Below are positions 14,803 to 22,925 of a stretch of 53,453 nucleotides of DNA, piece after piece (within the stretch, counting starts at the first letter, position 1; every line of letters starts with the position of its first letter). The notes under the pieces were generated by a model. The model saw only the letters and a list, made by a program, of their open reading frames with translations, made no database searches and was not told the origin of the DNA. The translations under genes were made by a program, and so were the position numbers. Origin of the DNA: Bacteroidota bacterium. GTDB taxonomy: Bacteria > Bacteroidota > Bacteroidia > Sphingobacteriales > Sphingobacteriaceae. The stretch is taken from the NCBI GenBank assembly GCA_013286565.1, contig JABDFM010000017.1, positions 1 through 53,453 on the forward strand. Direction: 5' to 3'.

Positions 14803-16623
14803 CTATTCCGAAGTTTTCTCTCCCGAAACAGAAGCAGCTTCGGTTTGCTGCATATCGAAAATAACAACATTATTTTCGCCTTTTTTCAGCCACGATGCCG
14901 GGCAGTAAAGCCGTTTCTGCGGACCGATATCCCAGTATCGGCCGAGGTTATGTCCGTTAACCCAGATCACGCCTTTTTTATAGTTACTTAGGTCGATATA
15001 AGTGTCTGCTATGTTGGTCAAGTTAAAGCTGCCTTTAAAGAAAACCTCTTTATGCATAGTATCTGTTGCAGCAGGTTTTAAAGTTTGAATGTATTGGGTA
15101 TCGAATGGAAGCTTATAAATATCCCAGTTCATCAGGGTCATGCCGTTTAGTGTAACCCGTTCGGTGATCCCTTTTCTATCGATCATAAACTGGGCGAAAT
15201 TGATATGGCCCATACCTTCAACAAATATTTCAAGCACCGGGTTTTCTACATCCGATTTTGGTAGTTCGATGCTCCATTTACCACCATCGCGTTCTACTTT
15301 GCCCACATACTTCCCATTCAGAAAAACAGTGGCATAATCGTGTGGTTCGGTAATAGTTAGCCTGCCGCTTTTATGGCCTATCAGTTTGGTTTTGTAAAGG
15401 ATATATCCAGAAGATTGGCCCAATGCTTCCATAGGTTTTGGCTGAGGGGACAATACCGGTTTTGGCAGATTACTCCAAACGGATGTAAAAGCATGCATCT
15501 TAATTTCCGGGATGCTCACGGTCTCAACAGATTTAGGCACAGCAGGTATTTTGTATTTTACATATTGTACTATCAGTTTACGCAGTGCGAAATATTTGGG
15601 AGTAGGTCGGCCTTGCTCATTAATAGGAGCATCATAATCATAGCTGGTTACGTCAGGTTGAAACTGGGTTGCCGAAAATGAATTGGCACCAGCGGTAAAT
15701 CCAAAATTGGTTCCACCATGTATCACATAAAGGTTGAAAGAGCGTTTGGTATCTAATAAAAACTTTACCTCTTTTAATAGGTCAGCGGTATCAGGCCGGG
15801 CCCATTTTTCGCCCCAATGCGTTAGCCAGCCTGGGTAAGTCTCGCTGCTAAAAGAGGGAACATTGGGATTGCGTTTTTTAGCTTCTTCAAAATCAGCTTC
15901 GCTGCTACCGCTATCCAGACCGATAGCTGCCCCATCAATATTTCCTGCATCCAGCATGGCGGCGTTAGCACCGTCAGCAGTATAGAAAGGTACATTGATA
16001 CCGTTCCTGATCCATATTTTACGAAGCGTTTCCAGGTAAATTTTATCATTGCCAAAACTTCCATATTCGTTTTCTACCTGCATCATTAATATCGGACCGC
16101 CATTAGTGCAAAGCAGGGGTTTGGTGATCGCGGCGAGCTTCACCATATATCTTTCTACCGCTGCCATATATCGCGGGTCAGTGCAACGTATCTTAATATC
16201 AGGTATTTGGAGTAAATAGGGAGGAATGCCGCCAAAATCCCATTCGGCACACACATAAGGACCCGGGCGCATAATTACCCACATGCCTTCCTGCTGGCAT
16301 ATCCTGATAAATTCGGCTATATCGCGGTTTTCCGTTTTAAAGTCAAACACGCCGGGTTTGCTTTCCTGGTAATTCCAAAATACGTAAGCAGCTATCGTAT
16401 TGCAACCCATGGCTTTAGCCATTTGTATGCGGTTTCGCCAGTATATTTTGGGTATCCTTGCCGGGTGCATTTCGCCACTAATGATTTGGAAAGGCTGGCC
16501 ATCTAATAAAAATTGTGTCTTATTAAAAGAGAAAATATGCGGGTGTGTTTGCGCTGATGCGCTGCCTGCAAAAAAACTAATTAGCTCAAACAGAAATAGT
16601 AAACGAAAAACGACTTGCTTCAT
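14803..16623 (-). CDS. secreted GH35 beta-galactosidase
   Basis: Exported glycoside hydrolase family 35 enzyme that cleaves terminal beta-galactose. Residues 1-24 form a signal peptide (ending SASAQ). The catalytic (beta/alpha)8 domain spans about 30-350, with the acid/base Glu186 in MQVENEYGSFG and the nucleophile Glu261 in FSSETYPGWLTHWGE. GEMHPARIPKIYWRNRI at 50-66 and RPGPYVCAEWDFGG at 119-132 are family landmarks. The C-terminal part (about 400-600) has beta-sandwich modules with GVIWVNGHNLGRYWDIGPQ. It is divergent from the CBM9-like gene, suggesting related sugar roles. No SusC/SusD pair is nearby, so it is not a classical polysaccharide utilisation locus. Confidence 0.93.
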   Translation of the reverse strand: MKQVVFRLLFLFELISFFAGSASAQTHPHIFSFNKTQFLLDGQPFQIISGEMHPARIPKIYWRNRIQMAKAMGCNTIAAYVFWNYQESKPGVFDFKTENRDIAEFIRICQQEGMWVIMRPGPYVCAEWDFGGIPPYLLQIPDIKIRCTDPRYMAAVERYMVKLAAITKPLLCTNGGPILMMQVENEYGSFGNDKIYLETLRKIWIRNGINVPFYTADGANAAMLDAGNIDGAAIGLDSGSSEADFEEAKKRNPNVPSFSSETYPGWLTHWGEKWARPDTADLLKEVKFLLDTKRSFNLYVIHGGTNFGFTAGANSFSATQFQPDVTSYDYDAPINEQGRPTPKYFALRKLIVQYVKYKIPAVPKSVETVSIPEIKMHAFTSVWSNLPKPVLSPQPKPMEALGQSSGYILYKTKLIGHKSGRLTITEPHDYATVFLNGKYVGKVERDGGKWSIELPKSDVENPVLEIFVEGMGHINFAQFMIDRKGITERVTLNGMTLMNWDIYKLPFDTQYIQTLKPAATDTMHKEVFFKGSFNLTNIADTYIDLSNYKKGVIWVNGHNLGRYWDIGPQKRLYCPASWLKKGENNVVIFDMQQTEAASVSGEKTSE

Positions 16624-16760
16624 AATTAAAGATTAACGAGGTTGAATTATATTTGCGAAGTTGATAATAAAATTTATTAATTTTAAATAAAGAAACACAT
16701 AGGAATGATACGTATTTTCATTACCCTGTTCTTTCGGATCGTACCAAACTGCTTATAGTA

Positions 16761-17411
16761 ATGGGTACAAAATCATTGAAAATATCTTATCTGCCCGCGG
16801 CTAATAAACATATCCGGCTTGATGAAGTATCGGAATTTTTGGACAGGCAGGATAGAAATTTTATAGATATCGCCCCTTGGCGCCAATATGCCGACAAACC
16901 AAAAGTTTCTTTTGCGATAGCCCATGATGGCGCACATATTTTTATAAAATATGATGTGGAAGAAAGCGAAGTGCTGGCTAGGTATAAGAAAATAAACGAC
17001 CCCGTTTTTAAAGATAGCTGTGTGGAGTTTTTCATCATTTTTGATGACGATAAAGATTATTACAACATTGAGTTTAACCGGCTTGGCACCTGCCTGGGCC
17101 GTTTTGGCGCACACAGAGAAAACAGGACCGAAATATCGCCGGAAATATTAAAAAATATAAAATTTGAGAGGGCGCTAAAGCCAAACCCAAGTGATGACCT
17201 GGCGATCCATTGGACCTTAACTGTGGCAATACCGATAGAGGTGTTCTGCTTTCATGATTTTAGCTCCATTCAGCATCAGAGAAGTAAAATGAATTTCTAT
17301 AAATGTGGGGACGATCTTTCGCACCCACAATACCTGGTCTGGAATAACGTAGTATCAGAAGTGCCTAATTTTCATCTGCCCGAGTTTTTTGGCAAGGTTG
17401 AATTTATGTAA
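16761..17411 (+). CDS. CBM9-like carbohydrate-binding family protein
   Basis: Single-module protein of the CBM9-like/DOMON-type beta-sandwich. Landmarks include FAIAHDGAHIFIKYDVEESE, the acidic DSCVEFFIIFDDDKDYYNIEFN segment (about 92-113), WTLTVAIPIEVF, and the C-terminal KMNFYKCGDDLSHPQYLVW and FHLPEFFGKVEF, which are conserved in Bacteroidota homologues. There is no signal peptide at this start, so either it is cytoplasmic or the true start lies elsewhere; an in-frame upstream start is not obvious. It is divergent from the GH35 gene. A TATATTTG box on the plus strand at 16648-16655 could be its promoter. Confidence 0.75.
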   Translation: MGTKSLKISYLPAANKHIRLDEVSEFLDRQDRNFIDIAPWRQYADKPKVSFAIAHDGAHIFIKYDVEESEVLARYKKINDPVFKDSCVEFFIIFDDDKDYYNIEFNRLGTCLGRFGAHRENRTEISPEILKNIKFERALKPNPSDDLAIHWTLTVAIPIEVFCFHDFSSIQHQRSKMNFYKCGDDLSHPQYLVWNNVVSEVPNFHLPEFFGKVEFM

Positions 17412-17417
17412 CAAAAC

Positions 17418-17502
17418 GTAGAGACGCAATACTTTGCGTCTCAATGTATTTCTGTTTGAGTTTGAGACGCAAAGTTTGAGACGCAAAGTATTGCGTCTCT
17501 AC
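17418..17502. repeat. inverted repeat of GTAGAGACGC family, second copy
   Basis: Arms at 17418-17444 and 17476-17502 are complementary and match the copy at 8866-8927. An extra half-unit (TTTGAGACGCAAAG, about 17460-17474) is inserted before the right arm, so this copy has grown by partial duplication. The TAG stop codon of the downstream minus-strand GNAT gene is formed by the first bases of the right end (GTAGAGACGC). Confidence 0.9.
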
Positions 17503-18101
17503 AAAAGCCTTTTCTTTAAATTTTCCTTCACATCATTTTCCCATTCATCCTTCAGGATACTTAACACGATAGAATCGCGCCGACCACCGTCTTCCAACCA
17601 CATATTGCTTCTTAATATACCTTCTACAGTACAACCGATGCTTTTCATGGCGGCTATGCTACGCTCGTTCCTTGCATCTGCACGGAATTCAACCCTTAGC
17701 ATGCCCAGTGTTTCAAAAGCAAGCTGCAACAGCAGGAATTTGCAATGTTTGTTTAAGCCTGTTCCGCGGTATTGTTCCCCATACCACGTATAGCCCAATT
17801 GCAGGGTATCATTTTCGGTCTGTATATCATAAAAGCGTGTGCTGCCAGCATATTTTCCGGTGGTTTTATCAAACACAATAAAAGCATATTCTTTACCTGC
17901 TACCCGGTTGGCAAGGGCCGTGCCGATATAATTTCTCATACCCTCCTCGCCCTTTGCGCTTTTGTGGGAGTAAAACCAGGTATCTGGTTCATTCAAGGCG
18001 TATGGTAATAGAAATTCTATGTCCGTTTCCTGTAATGGTCTTAACAAAACCCGTTCGTCTTCCAATACATAATCGGCTTCCTTGTCCAATTTTGATAACA
18101 T
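17499..18101 (-). CDS. GNAT N-acetyltransferase, RimJ/RimL-like
   Basis: Full-length GNAT of the RimJ/RimL type. The N-terminal LEDERVLLRPLQETDIEFLLPYA is the usual first beta-alpha unit; AGSTRFYDIQTENDTLQLGYTWYGEQYRGTGLNKHCKFLLLQLAFE (about 85-130) contains the acetyl-CoA loop, with RGTGLN as the Q/RxxGxG/A-like motif; NERSIAAMKSIGCTVEGILR is the C-terminal landmark. Likely acetylates a protein N-terminus or small amine; the target is unknown. Its stop codon is contributed by a dispersed inverted repeat, so a few C-terminal residues may be non-ancestral. Confidence 0.88.
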   Translation of the reverse strand: MLSKLDKEADYVLEDERVLLRPLQETDIEFLLPYALNEPDTWFYSHKSAKGEEGMRNYIGTALANRVAGKEYAFIVFDKTTGKYAGSTRFYDIQTENDTLQLGYTWYGEQYRGTGLNKHCKFLLLQLAFETLGMLRVEFRADARNERSIAAMKSIGCTVEGILRSNMWLEDGGRRDSIVLSILKDEWENDVKENLKKRLL

Positions 18102-18433
18102 TGTTTGTTTTATTTAAAATGTTTTGACGAGTTGTTCGTCTGCCTGATTAAAAGGCATTGCAAAAATAATTTTATTTTGATTAGGCCGGGACAAAGATTT
18201 GAGTATGAATTTTATGGCCGAAAAACAGGTGGTTTATAGTTGGATAACGCGTTTGATATTAACATATTTTGGTTAAAAAAATATATTTTCAGATGTGGTA
18301 ATAAGTATAAAAGCTCATATATATTTGATCATTTAAAGGATATTTCTTGCTCATTTTTATGAATCCGGAAATAAAAAGACTACCTATACAAAGTCATACA
18401 GGAGCTTTGCTATTTTTACCTAAATAATTATTT
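18102..18433. other. intergenic region between divergent genes
   Basis: 332 bases without a convincing gene. A TATATTTG box on the plus strand at 18320-18327 fits the Bacteroidota -7 element and could drive the ABC exporter with a leader of about 100 bases, but no clear TTG is found upstream of it. Another partial box (TATTTTTA) lies near the start codon. Nothing else recognised. Confidence 0.4.
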
Positions 18434-20194
18434 ATGGCAGATAAAAAGGAACAACTACCGAAAAAACCAGGAATTTTTAGCCTGCTAAAACCATACAAAG
18501 GATTGGTGATCATGCTGATCGCATTCGCAGTATTCAGCAATAGCGTAAATTTATGGCTGCCTAAGATCATCTCCCATGGTATTGATGATTACATCCACAG
18601 CGTCATCACAAGAATACATTTTGATCTCGATCCAACATTAATAAAATTTTCATCAGCCATTTTATTCATCTTCATATTCTCGTACCTGCAAAGTATTATT
18701 CAAACTTATACTTCTGAGCGGGTGGCCCGTGATCTGCGCACCCGGCTTTCTGACAAGATATCCAGGCAAAGCAATTCATTTATTGCCGAAGTAAATCCAT
18801 CCAAATTACTCACCAATTTAACCGGAGATGTTGATTCTATCAAGCTTTTTGTATCTCAGGCCCTTGTTTCTATTATATCGTCCGTATTCCTCATTATTGG
18901 GGCAAGCGTATTATTGCTTACCATCAATTGGAAACTGGCGCTATGCGTTATCGCTATCATCCCTATAATCGGTATCACTTTTGCCGTGGTGCTGAAGAAG
19001 GTAAGGGTTCTGTTTAAAGAAAGCCGTGCAGTTATAGACTGGCTGAACAAGGTTATCAACGAAAGTATTTTAGGCTCGGCTTTGATAAGAGTGATCAATT
19101 CACAACAACTGGAGTTTGATAAATTCCTAAAAGCGAATACTAAAGCGCGCGATTACGGACTTTCTATTTTACGGTTGTTCGCCGGGCTCATTCCAGTCAT
19201 TACTTTTACAGCCAATATCGCTACATTGAGTATTCTGGTACTGGGTGGTCATTTTTATATTAATCATACAATGACCCTTGGTGATTTTGCGGCTTTTAAC
19301 AGCTACCTGGTCATCCTCATATTCCCTATTATCATGATAGGTTTTATGAGCAATATTATCGCGCAGGCTACTGCTTCTTTCGAACGCATAAACGCTGTGA
19401 TAGATGCGCCTGATTCACCGGAAACGGGCACCATAACAGAGCCTTTGAGGGGCAATATCGAAGTAAAAAATGTAAATGTAATTTACGGTCAAAAACCTGC
19501 ATTAAAGGATATTTCGTTCTCTGTTAAAGCAGGTTCAAAGATCGCTGTGATCGGCCCAACTGCGGCGGGTAAAACGCAGTTACTGTATTTGCTGACAAAT
19601 CTCATAAAACCCAATTACGGCGAAATATTGTTCGACGGCCGGAGTATTGACGAGTATGTGAGCGAATCGTTCCACAGCCAGGTGGGTTTTGTTTTTCAGG
19701 ATAGCATCATCTTTAATATGAGTATTCGCGAGAATATCGCTTTCAGCGATACCGTAACAGACCAGTCGTTAGAAAAAGCTATTGATACGGCTGAATTACG
19801 TGAGTTCATCGATTCACTGCCCGATAAATTGAACACCGTAGTTTCTGAACGTGGTTCGAGCCTTTCCGGCGGTCAAAAACAGCGGATTATGCTTGCAAGG
19901 GCATTGGCGGTTAATCCTAAGGTTTTATTATTAGATGATTTTACTGCCCGTGTAGATGGTAATACCGAAAAGAAAATCCTGGACAATGTTCAAAAGAATT
20001 ATCGGGGATTGACCCTGATATCGGTAACACAAAAGATAGCTTCAGTTGAGCATTACGACCAGATCATATTATTAATGGAAGGCGAAATTATAGCAACCGG
20101 CAAACATGATGAACTAATGCACTCCAGTACAGAGTATGTGCAAATATTCGATTCACAACAAAGCACCAGCAACTATGAATTACGATCTAAATAA
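18434..20194 (+). CDS. ABC exporter half-transporter with degenerate Walker B
   Basis: Type IV ABC exporter subunit: six predicted membrane helices in the first 320 residues, then an ATPase domain. Walker A is GPTAAGKT (374-381), the signature LSGGQ is canonical (477-481), but Walker B reads LLLDD (498-502), with Asp502 at the position of the catalytic Glu, and the switch His is Gln533 in VTQKIAS. It therefore lacks its own hydrolytic residue while offering a good signature. Its 3' end overlaps the next gene by 20 bases, so the two are co-translated, most likely as a heterodimer of the BmrCD/TM287-288 kind. Substrate unknown; drugs or lipids are typical for the family. Confidence 0.9.
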   Translation: MADKKEQLPKKPGIFSLLKPYKGLVIMLIAFAVFSNSVNLWLPKIISHGIDDYIHSVITRIHFDLDPTLIKFSSAILFIFIFSYLQSIIQTYTSERVARDLRTRLSDKISRQSNSFIAEVNPSKLLTNLTGDVDSIKLFVSQALVSIISSVFLIIGASVLLLTINWKLALCVIAIIPIIGITFAVVLKKVRVLFKESRAVIDWLNKVINESILGSALIRVINSQQLEFDKFLKANTKARDYGLSILRLFAGLIPVITFTANIATLSILVLGGHFYINHTMTLGDFAAFNSYLVILIFPIIMIGFMSNIIAQATASFERINAVIDAPDSPETGTITEPLRGNIEVKNVNVIYGQKPALKDISFSVKAGSKIAVIGPTAAGKTQLLYLLTNLIKPNYGEILFDGRSIDEYVSESFHSQVGFVFQDSIIFNMSIRENIAFSDTVTDQSLEKAIDTAELREFIDSLPDKLNTVVSERGSSLSGGQKQRIMLARALAVNPKVLLLDDFTARVDGNTEKKILDNVQKNYRGLTLISVTQKIASVEHYDQIILLMEGEIIATGKHDELMHSSTEYVQIFDSQQSTSNYELRSK

Positions 20195-21953
20195 ATTTTC
20201 GGAGCAGCAGGAGAAAACATCCACCCTGGGAGCGCTGAAAAGGCTGCTGGCATTGATCGCGCATGAGAAAAAAAACCTTTGGCTGGCTTTGATAGCCATA
20301 TTGATCAACGCGGGTGTGAATTTGATGGGCCCGCTATTGATCGGACGCGCGATAGACAAATATGTTATCCCTGGTAATTATCATGGCGTGCTGGTTATTT
20401 CGGGCATACTGCTGGCTATGTATCTATGTGGCCTGATAGCCAGTTACCTGCAAACCAAAATGATGGGCGGCGTAGGGCAGAGAATGCTTTATACCTTGCG
20501 GAACGCGATATTTAACAAATTGCAACAATTGCCTGTAGCTTTCTTCAATCAAAATAAAGCAGGCGATCTGATCTCGCGGGTAAATAACGATACTGATAAG
20601 ATCAATACTTTCTTCAGTCAATCGTTGATGCAATTTGTAGGCAACCTTTCCATAATGACAGGGGCGGGCATATTTTTATTGTGCATCAATTTTAAATTGG
20701 GTGCGGCAACTATTGCCCCGGCAGCATTCGCTTTGATATTTACTAAAATATTATCTCCCTGGGTAAAAAGAAAGAATGCGGTCAATCTAAAAAGTGTGGG
20801 AGGGATGAGTGCCGAGATACAGGAAAGCCTGAACAATTTTAAAGTGATCATCGCTTTTAACCGGCGCGATTATTTCCGCAAACGTTTCGATGAGGCAAAT
20901 AAAGACAATTACACCACATCCATAAAAGCCGGTATTGCCAATAATATTTTTTTGCCGGTGTATACTTTACTTGCCGGGGCGGCCCAATTGATTGTTTTGG
21001 CTTATGGTATTTACCTGGTCTCGATAAGTATTCCGAATACATCCGATTCCTTTACCATAGGGTCACTGATTGTTTACTTTTCTTACGCTAATAGCTTTTA
21101 TAACCCTTTAAGGCAACTGGCTACGTTGTGGACAAGCTTCCAGACTGCCATGGCGGGTTGGGACAGGATATCACAGATACTATCATTAGACACCAATTTA
21201 GTAACCGTGAAGGAAAAGGTTGTAACGTTATCAGATTCATTGCTGGAGTTCAATAATGTGCATTTCGCTTATCCGGGTGGTAACGAGATTTTGCACAATA
21301 TCAACTTCAAAATGGAACGTGGCAAAACCTACGCTTTGGTTGGTCCGACAGGTGGCGGCAAAACAACTACAGCCTCATTAATAGCCCGTTTATATGACCC
21401 GACAGAAGGAACGATATTTTTAGGCGGAAGGGATATCAGATCGTACGAGCCTGAAGAGCGTACCCAAAAGATAGGTTTTATATTGCAGGAGCCCTTTTTA
21501 TTTACCGGGACAGTAAAAGAGAATATCCTCTACAGTAATGAGATATACAAAGATTACAGTAACGAAGAACTGGAAAAAGCGCTGAAAGAATCCAACCTGG
21601 AAAGCCTGCTGGCTATATTTGAGAATGGATTGGAAACCAAAGTATTGTCAAGCGGCGATAGTATCAGCTTAGGCCAAAAACAATTGATCGCCTTTATGCG
21701 GGCCGTTTTGCGTAATCCAGAGATACTGATATTAGATGAAGCTACCGCCAACATCGATACCATAACGGAACAATTGCTCAGCGATATACTAAAAAAACTA
21801 CCTGAAACCACCACCCGCGTTATCATCGCGCACCGATTGAATACGATCGAGAATGCGGATGAGATCTACTTTGTTAATTCAGGCGAAGTGATCCGCGCCG
21901 GATCATTGGATGATGCGATAGATAGATTATTGAGTGGGAAGAGGGTTAGTTAG
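20175..21953 (+). CDS. ABC exporter half-transporter with degenerate signature
   Basis: Partner of the preceding half-transporter. The open frame begins upstream at 20136, but the ATG at 20175 (MNYDLNKFSEQQEK) is preferred because it limits the overlap with the first gene to 20 bases and starts at the expected distance from the first membrane helix; this gives 592 residues. Membrane domain first, then an ATPase domain with Walker A GPTGGGKT, Walker B ILILDEATANID with the catalytic Glu, and switch His in IIAHRLNT. Its signature, however, is degenerate (ISLGQ in place of LSGGQ). Combined with the first subunit, one ATP site is fully canonical and the other fully degenerate. Confidence 0.9.
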   Translation: MNYDLNKFSEQQEKTSTLGALKRLLALIAHEKKNLWLALIAILINAGVNLMGPLLIGRAIDKYVIPGNYHGVLVISGILLAMYLCGLIASYLQTKMMGGVGQRMLYTLRNAIFNKLQQLPVAFFNQNKAGDLISRVNNDTDKINTFFSQSLMQFVGNLSIMTGAGIFLLCINFKLGAATIAPAAFALIFTKILSPWVKRKNAVNLKSVGGMSAEIQESLNNFKVIIAFNRRDYFRKRFDEANKDNYTTSIKAGIANNIFLPVYTLLAGAAQLIVLAYGIYLVSISIPNTSDSFTIGSLIVYFSYANSFYNPLRQLATLWTSFQTAMAGWDRISQILSLDTNLVTVKEKVVTLSDSLLEFNNVHFAYPGGNEILHNINFKMERGKTYALVGPTGGGKTTTASLIARLYDPTEGTIFLGGRDIRSYEPEERTQKIGFILQEPFLFTGTVKENILYSNEIYKDYSNEELEKALKESNLESLLAIFENGLETKVLSSGDSISLGQKQLIAFMRAVLRNPEILILDEATANIDTITEQLLSDILKKLPETTTRVIIAHRLNTIENADEIYFVNSGEVIRAGSLDDAIDRLLSGKRVS

Positions 21954-21994
21954 GACCGTTGATTTTCTTGATTGAATGATTTCGTTGAGTTAAA

Positions 21995-22011
21995 AAGACT
22001 TATGAAGTCTT
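21995..22011. other. short hairpin after ABC genes
   Basis: Perfect 7-bp stem AAGACTT / AAGTCTT with loop ATG, 42 bases after the second ABC gene. There is a T-run on the minus strand only, so its use as a plus-strand terminator is doubtful. Confidence 0.35.
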
Positions 22012-22188
22012 AATTGGCCGACTGCCCGTCAGTAAATGGTTTTAAAGGCATATAAGCAGTTTATTAAGATAAAGCTATAATATTACTGCTTTATTTATCA
22101 AACCTTTGTGAAAATTGTTTTAATTTGGTTGCTGATTATTTTTAAAATATAATGACGCGATTAATTTTTTATTACTCCCGAATTATTT

Positions 22189-22202
22189 TTTACAATTGTA
22201 AA
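22189..22202. promoter_or_regulatory. palindrome just upstream of NrtR-like gene
   Basis: Perfect 14-base palindrome TTTACAATTGTAAA ending 14 bases before the ATG. It overlaps TACAATTG, one mismatch from the TAnnTTTG -7 box. Position and symmetry suggest an operator, plausibly autoregulatory. Confidence 0.45.
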
Positions 22203-22216
22203 CTCAGTTTAATTTT

Positions 22217-22921
22217 ATGCAAAGATATACCGGCCAGAAAAGAATTTTAGTAGCTACTGATTGTATCATATTTGGATTTGATGGCTGGAATTTAAAACTA
22301 CTGCTTGTACAAAGGGCCATTGAGCCCGAAAGGCACAAATGGAGCCTGATGGGTGGTTTTATACAGCCATCTGAGTCGCCTGACGATGCTGCTATACGGG
22401 TGCTGGAACAACGCACCGGGTTAAAAAATATCTATATGGACCAGTTTCATGTATTTGGGAAGCCAGATCGTGACCCCGTTGAAAGAACGCTTTCCATCTC
22501 TTATTACGCGTTGATCGATATTCATCAATATGAAAAACAGATCAATGATGAGTACCACGCCGAATGGTTTTTATTGAACGAATTGCCCGAACTGGTATTT
22601 GACCATGCCCAAATGGTTAAACTGGCTAAGCGGGAATTGCGCTACAAGGCGGCGTTGCACCCTATCTTATTTCAGCTACTACCTGAGAAGTTTACCATAC
22701 CTCAATTACAGGCGCTTTATGAAGGGGTTTATCAAACTGAATTTGACGACCGTAACTTTAGCCGCAAGCTATTGTCAACTGGCTTACTGGTAAAATTGCC
22801 TGAGAAAGATAAATTATCTTCCAAAAAAGGGGCGTTCTATTATCAGCTTGACCAATCACACTATAAAGAAAACTTCGAGTCGTTTTTAAACCTGGTTCCA
22901 AATCCTGATAAGTTCTTTTAG
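22217..22921 (+). CDS. NrtR-like Nudix-winged-helix transcriptional regulator
   Basis: Nudix-related regulator: an N-terminal Nudix fold (about 1-145) followed by a winged-helix domain (about 150-225, TIPQLQALYEGVYQTEFDDRNFSRKLLSTGLL). The Nudix box is recognisable as GGFIQPSESPDDAAIRVLEQRTGL, but where the enzyme has REUxEE it reads RVLEQR, so a catalytic Glu is lost. In NrtR and the Bacteroidota arabinose regulator AraR, such degenerate domains sense ADP-ribose or sugars. No sugar or NAD operon adjoins this gene, so its ligand is unknown. A 14-base palindrome sits just upstream. Confidence 0.87.
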   Translation: MQRYTGQKRILVATDCIIFGFDGWNLKLLLVQRAIEPERHKWSLMGGFIQPSESPDDAAIRVLEQRTGLKNIYMDQFHVFGKPDRDPVERTLSISYYALIDIHQYEKQINDEYHAEWFLLNELPELVFDHAQMVKLAKRELRYKAALHPILFQLLPEKFTIPQLQALYEGVYQTEFDDRNFSRKLLSTGLLVKLPEKDKLSSKKGAFYYQLDQSHYKENFESFLNLVPNPDKFF

Positions 22922-22925
22922 GATA

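Noticed and set aside
14803..17411. Polysaccharide utilisation locus
   Set aside because: A GH35 enzyme and a CBM9-like protein are present, but there is no SusC/SusD pair or dedicated regulator.
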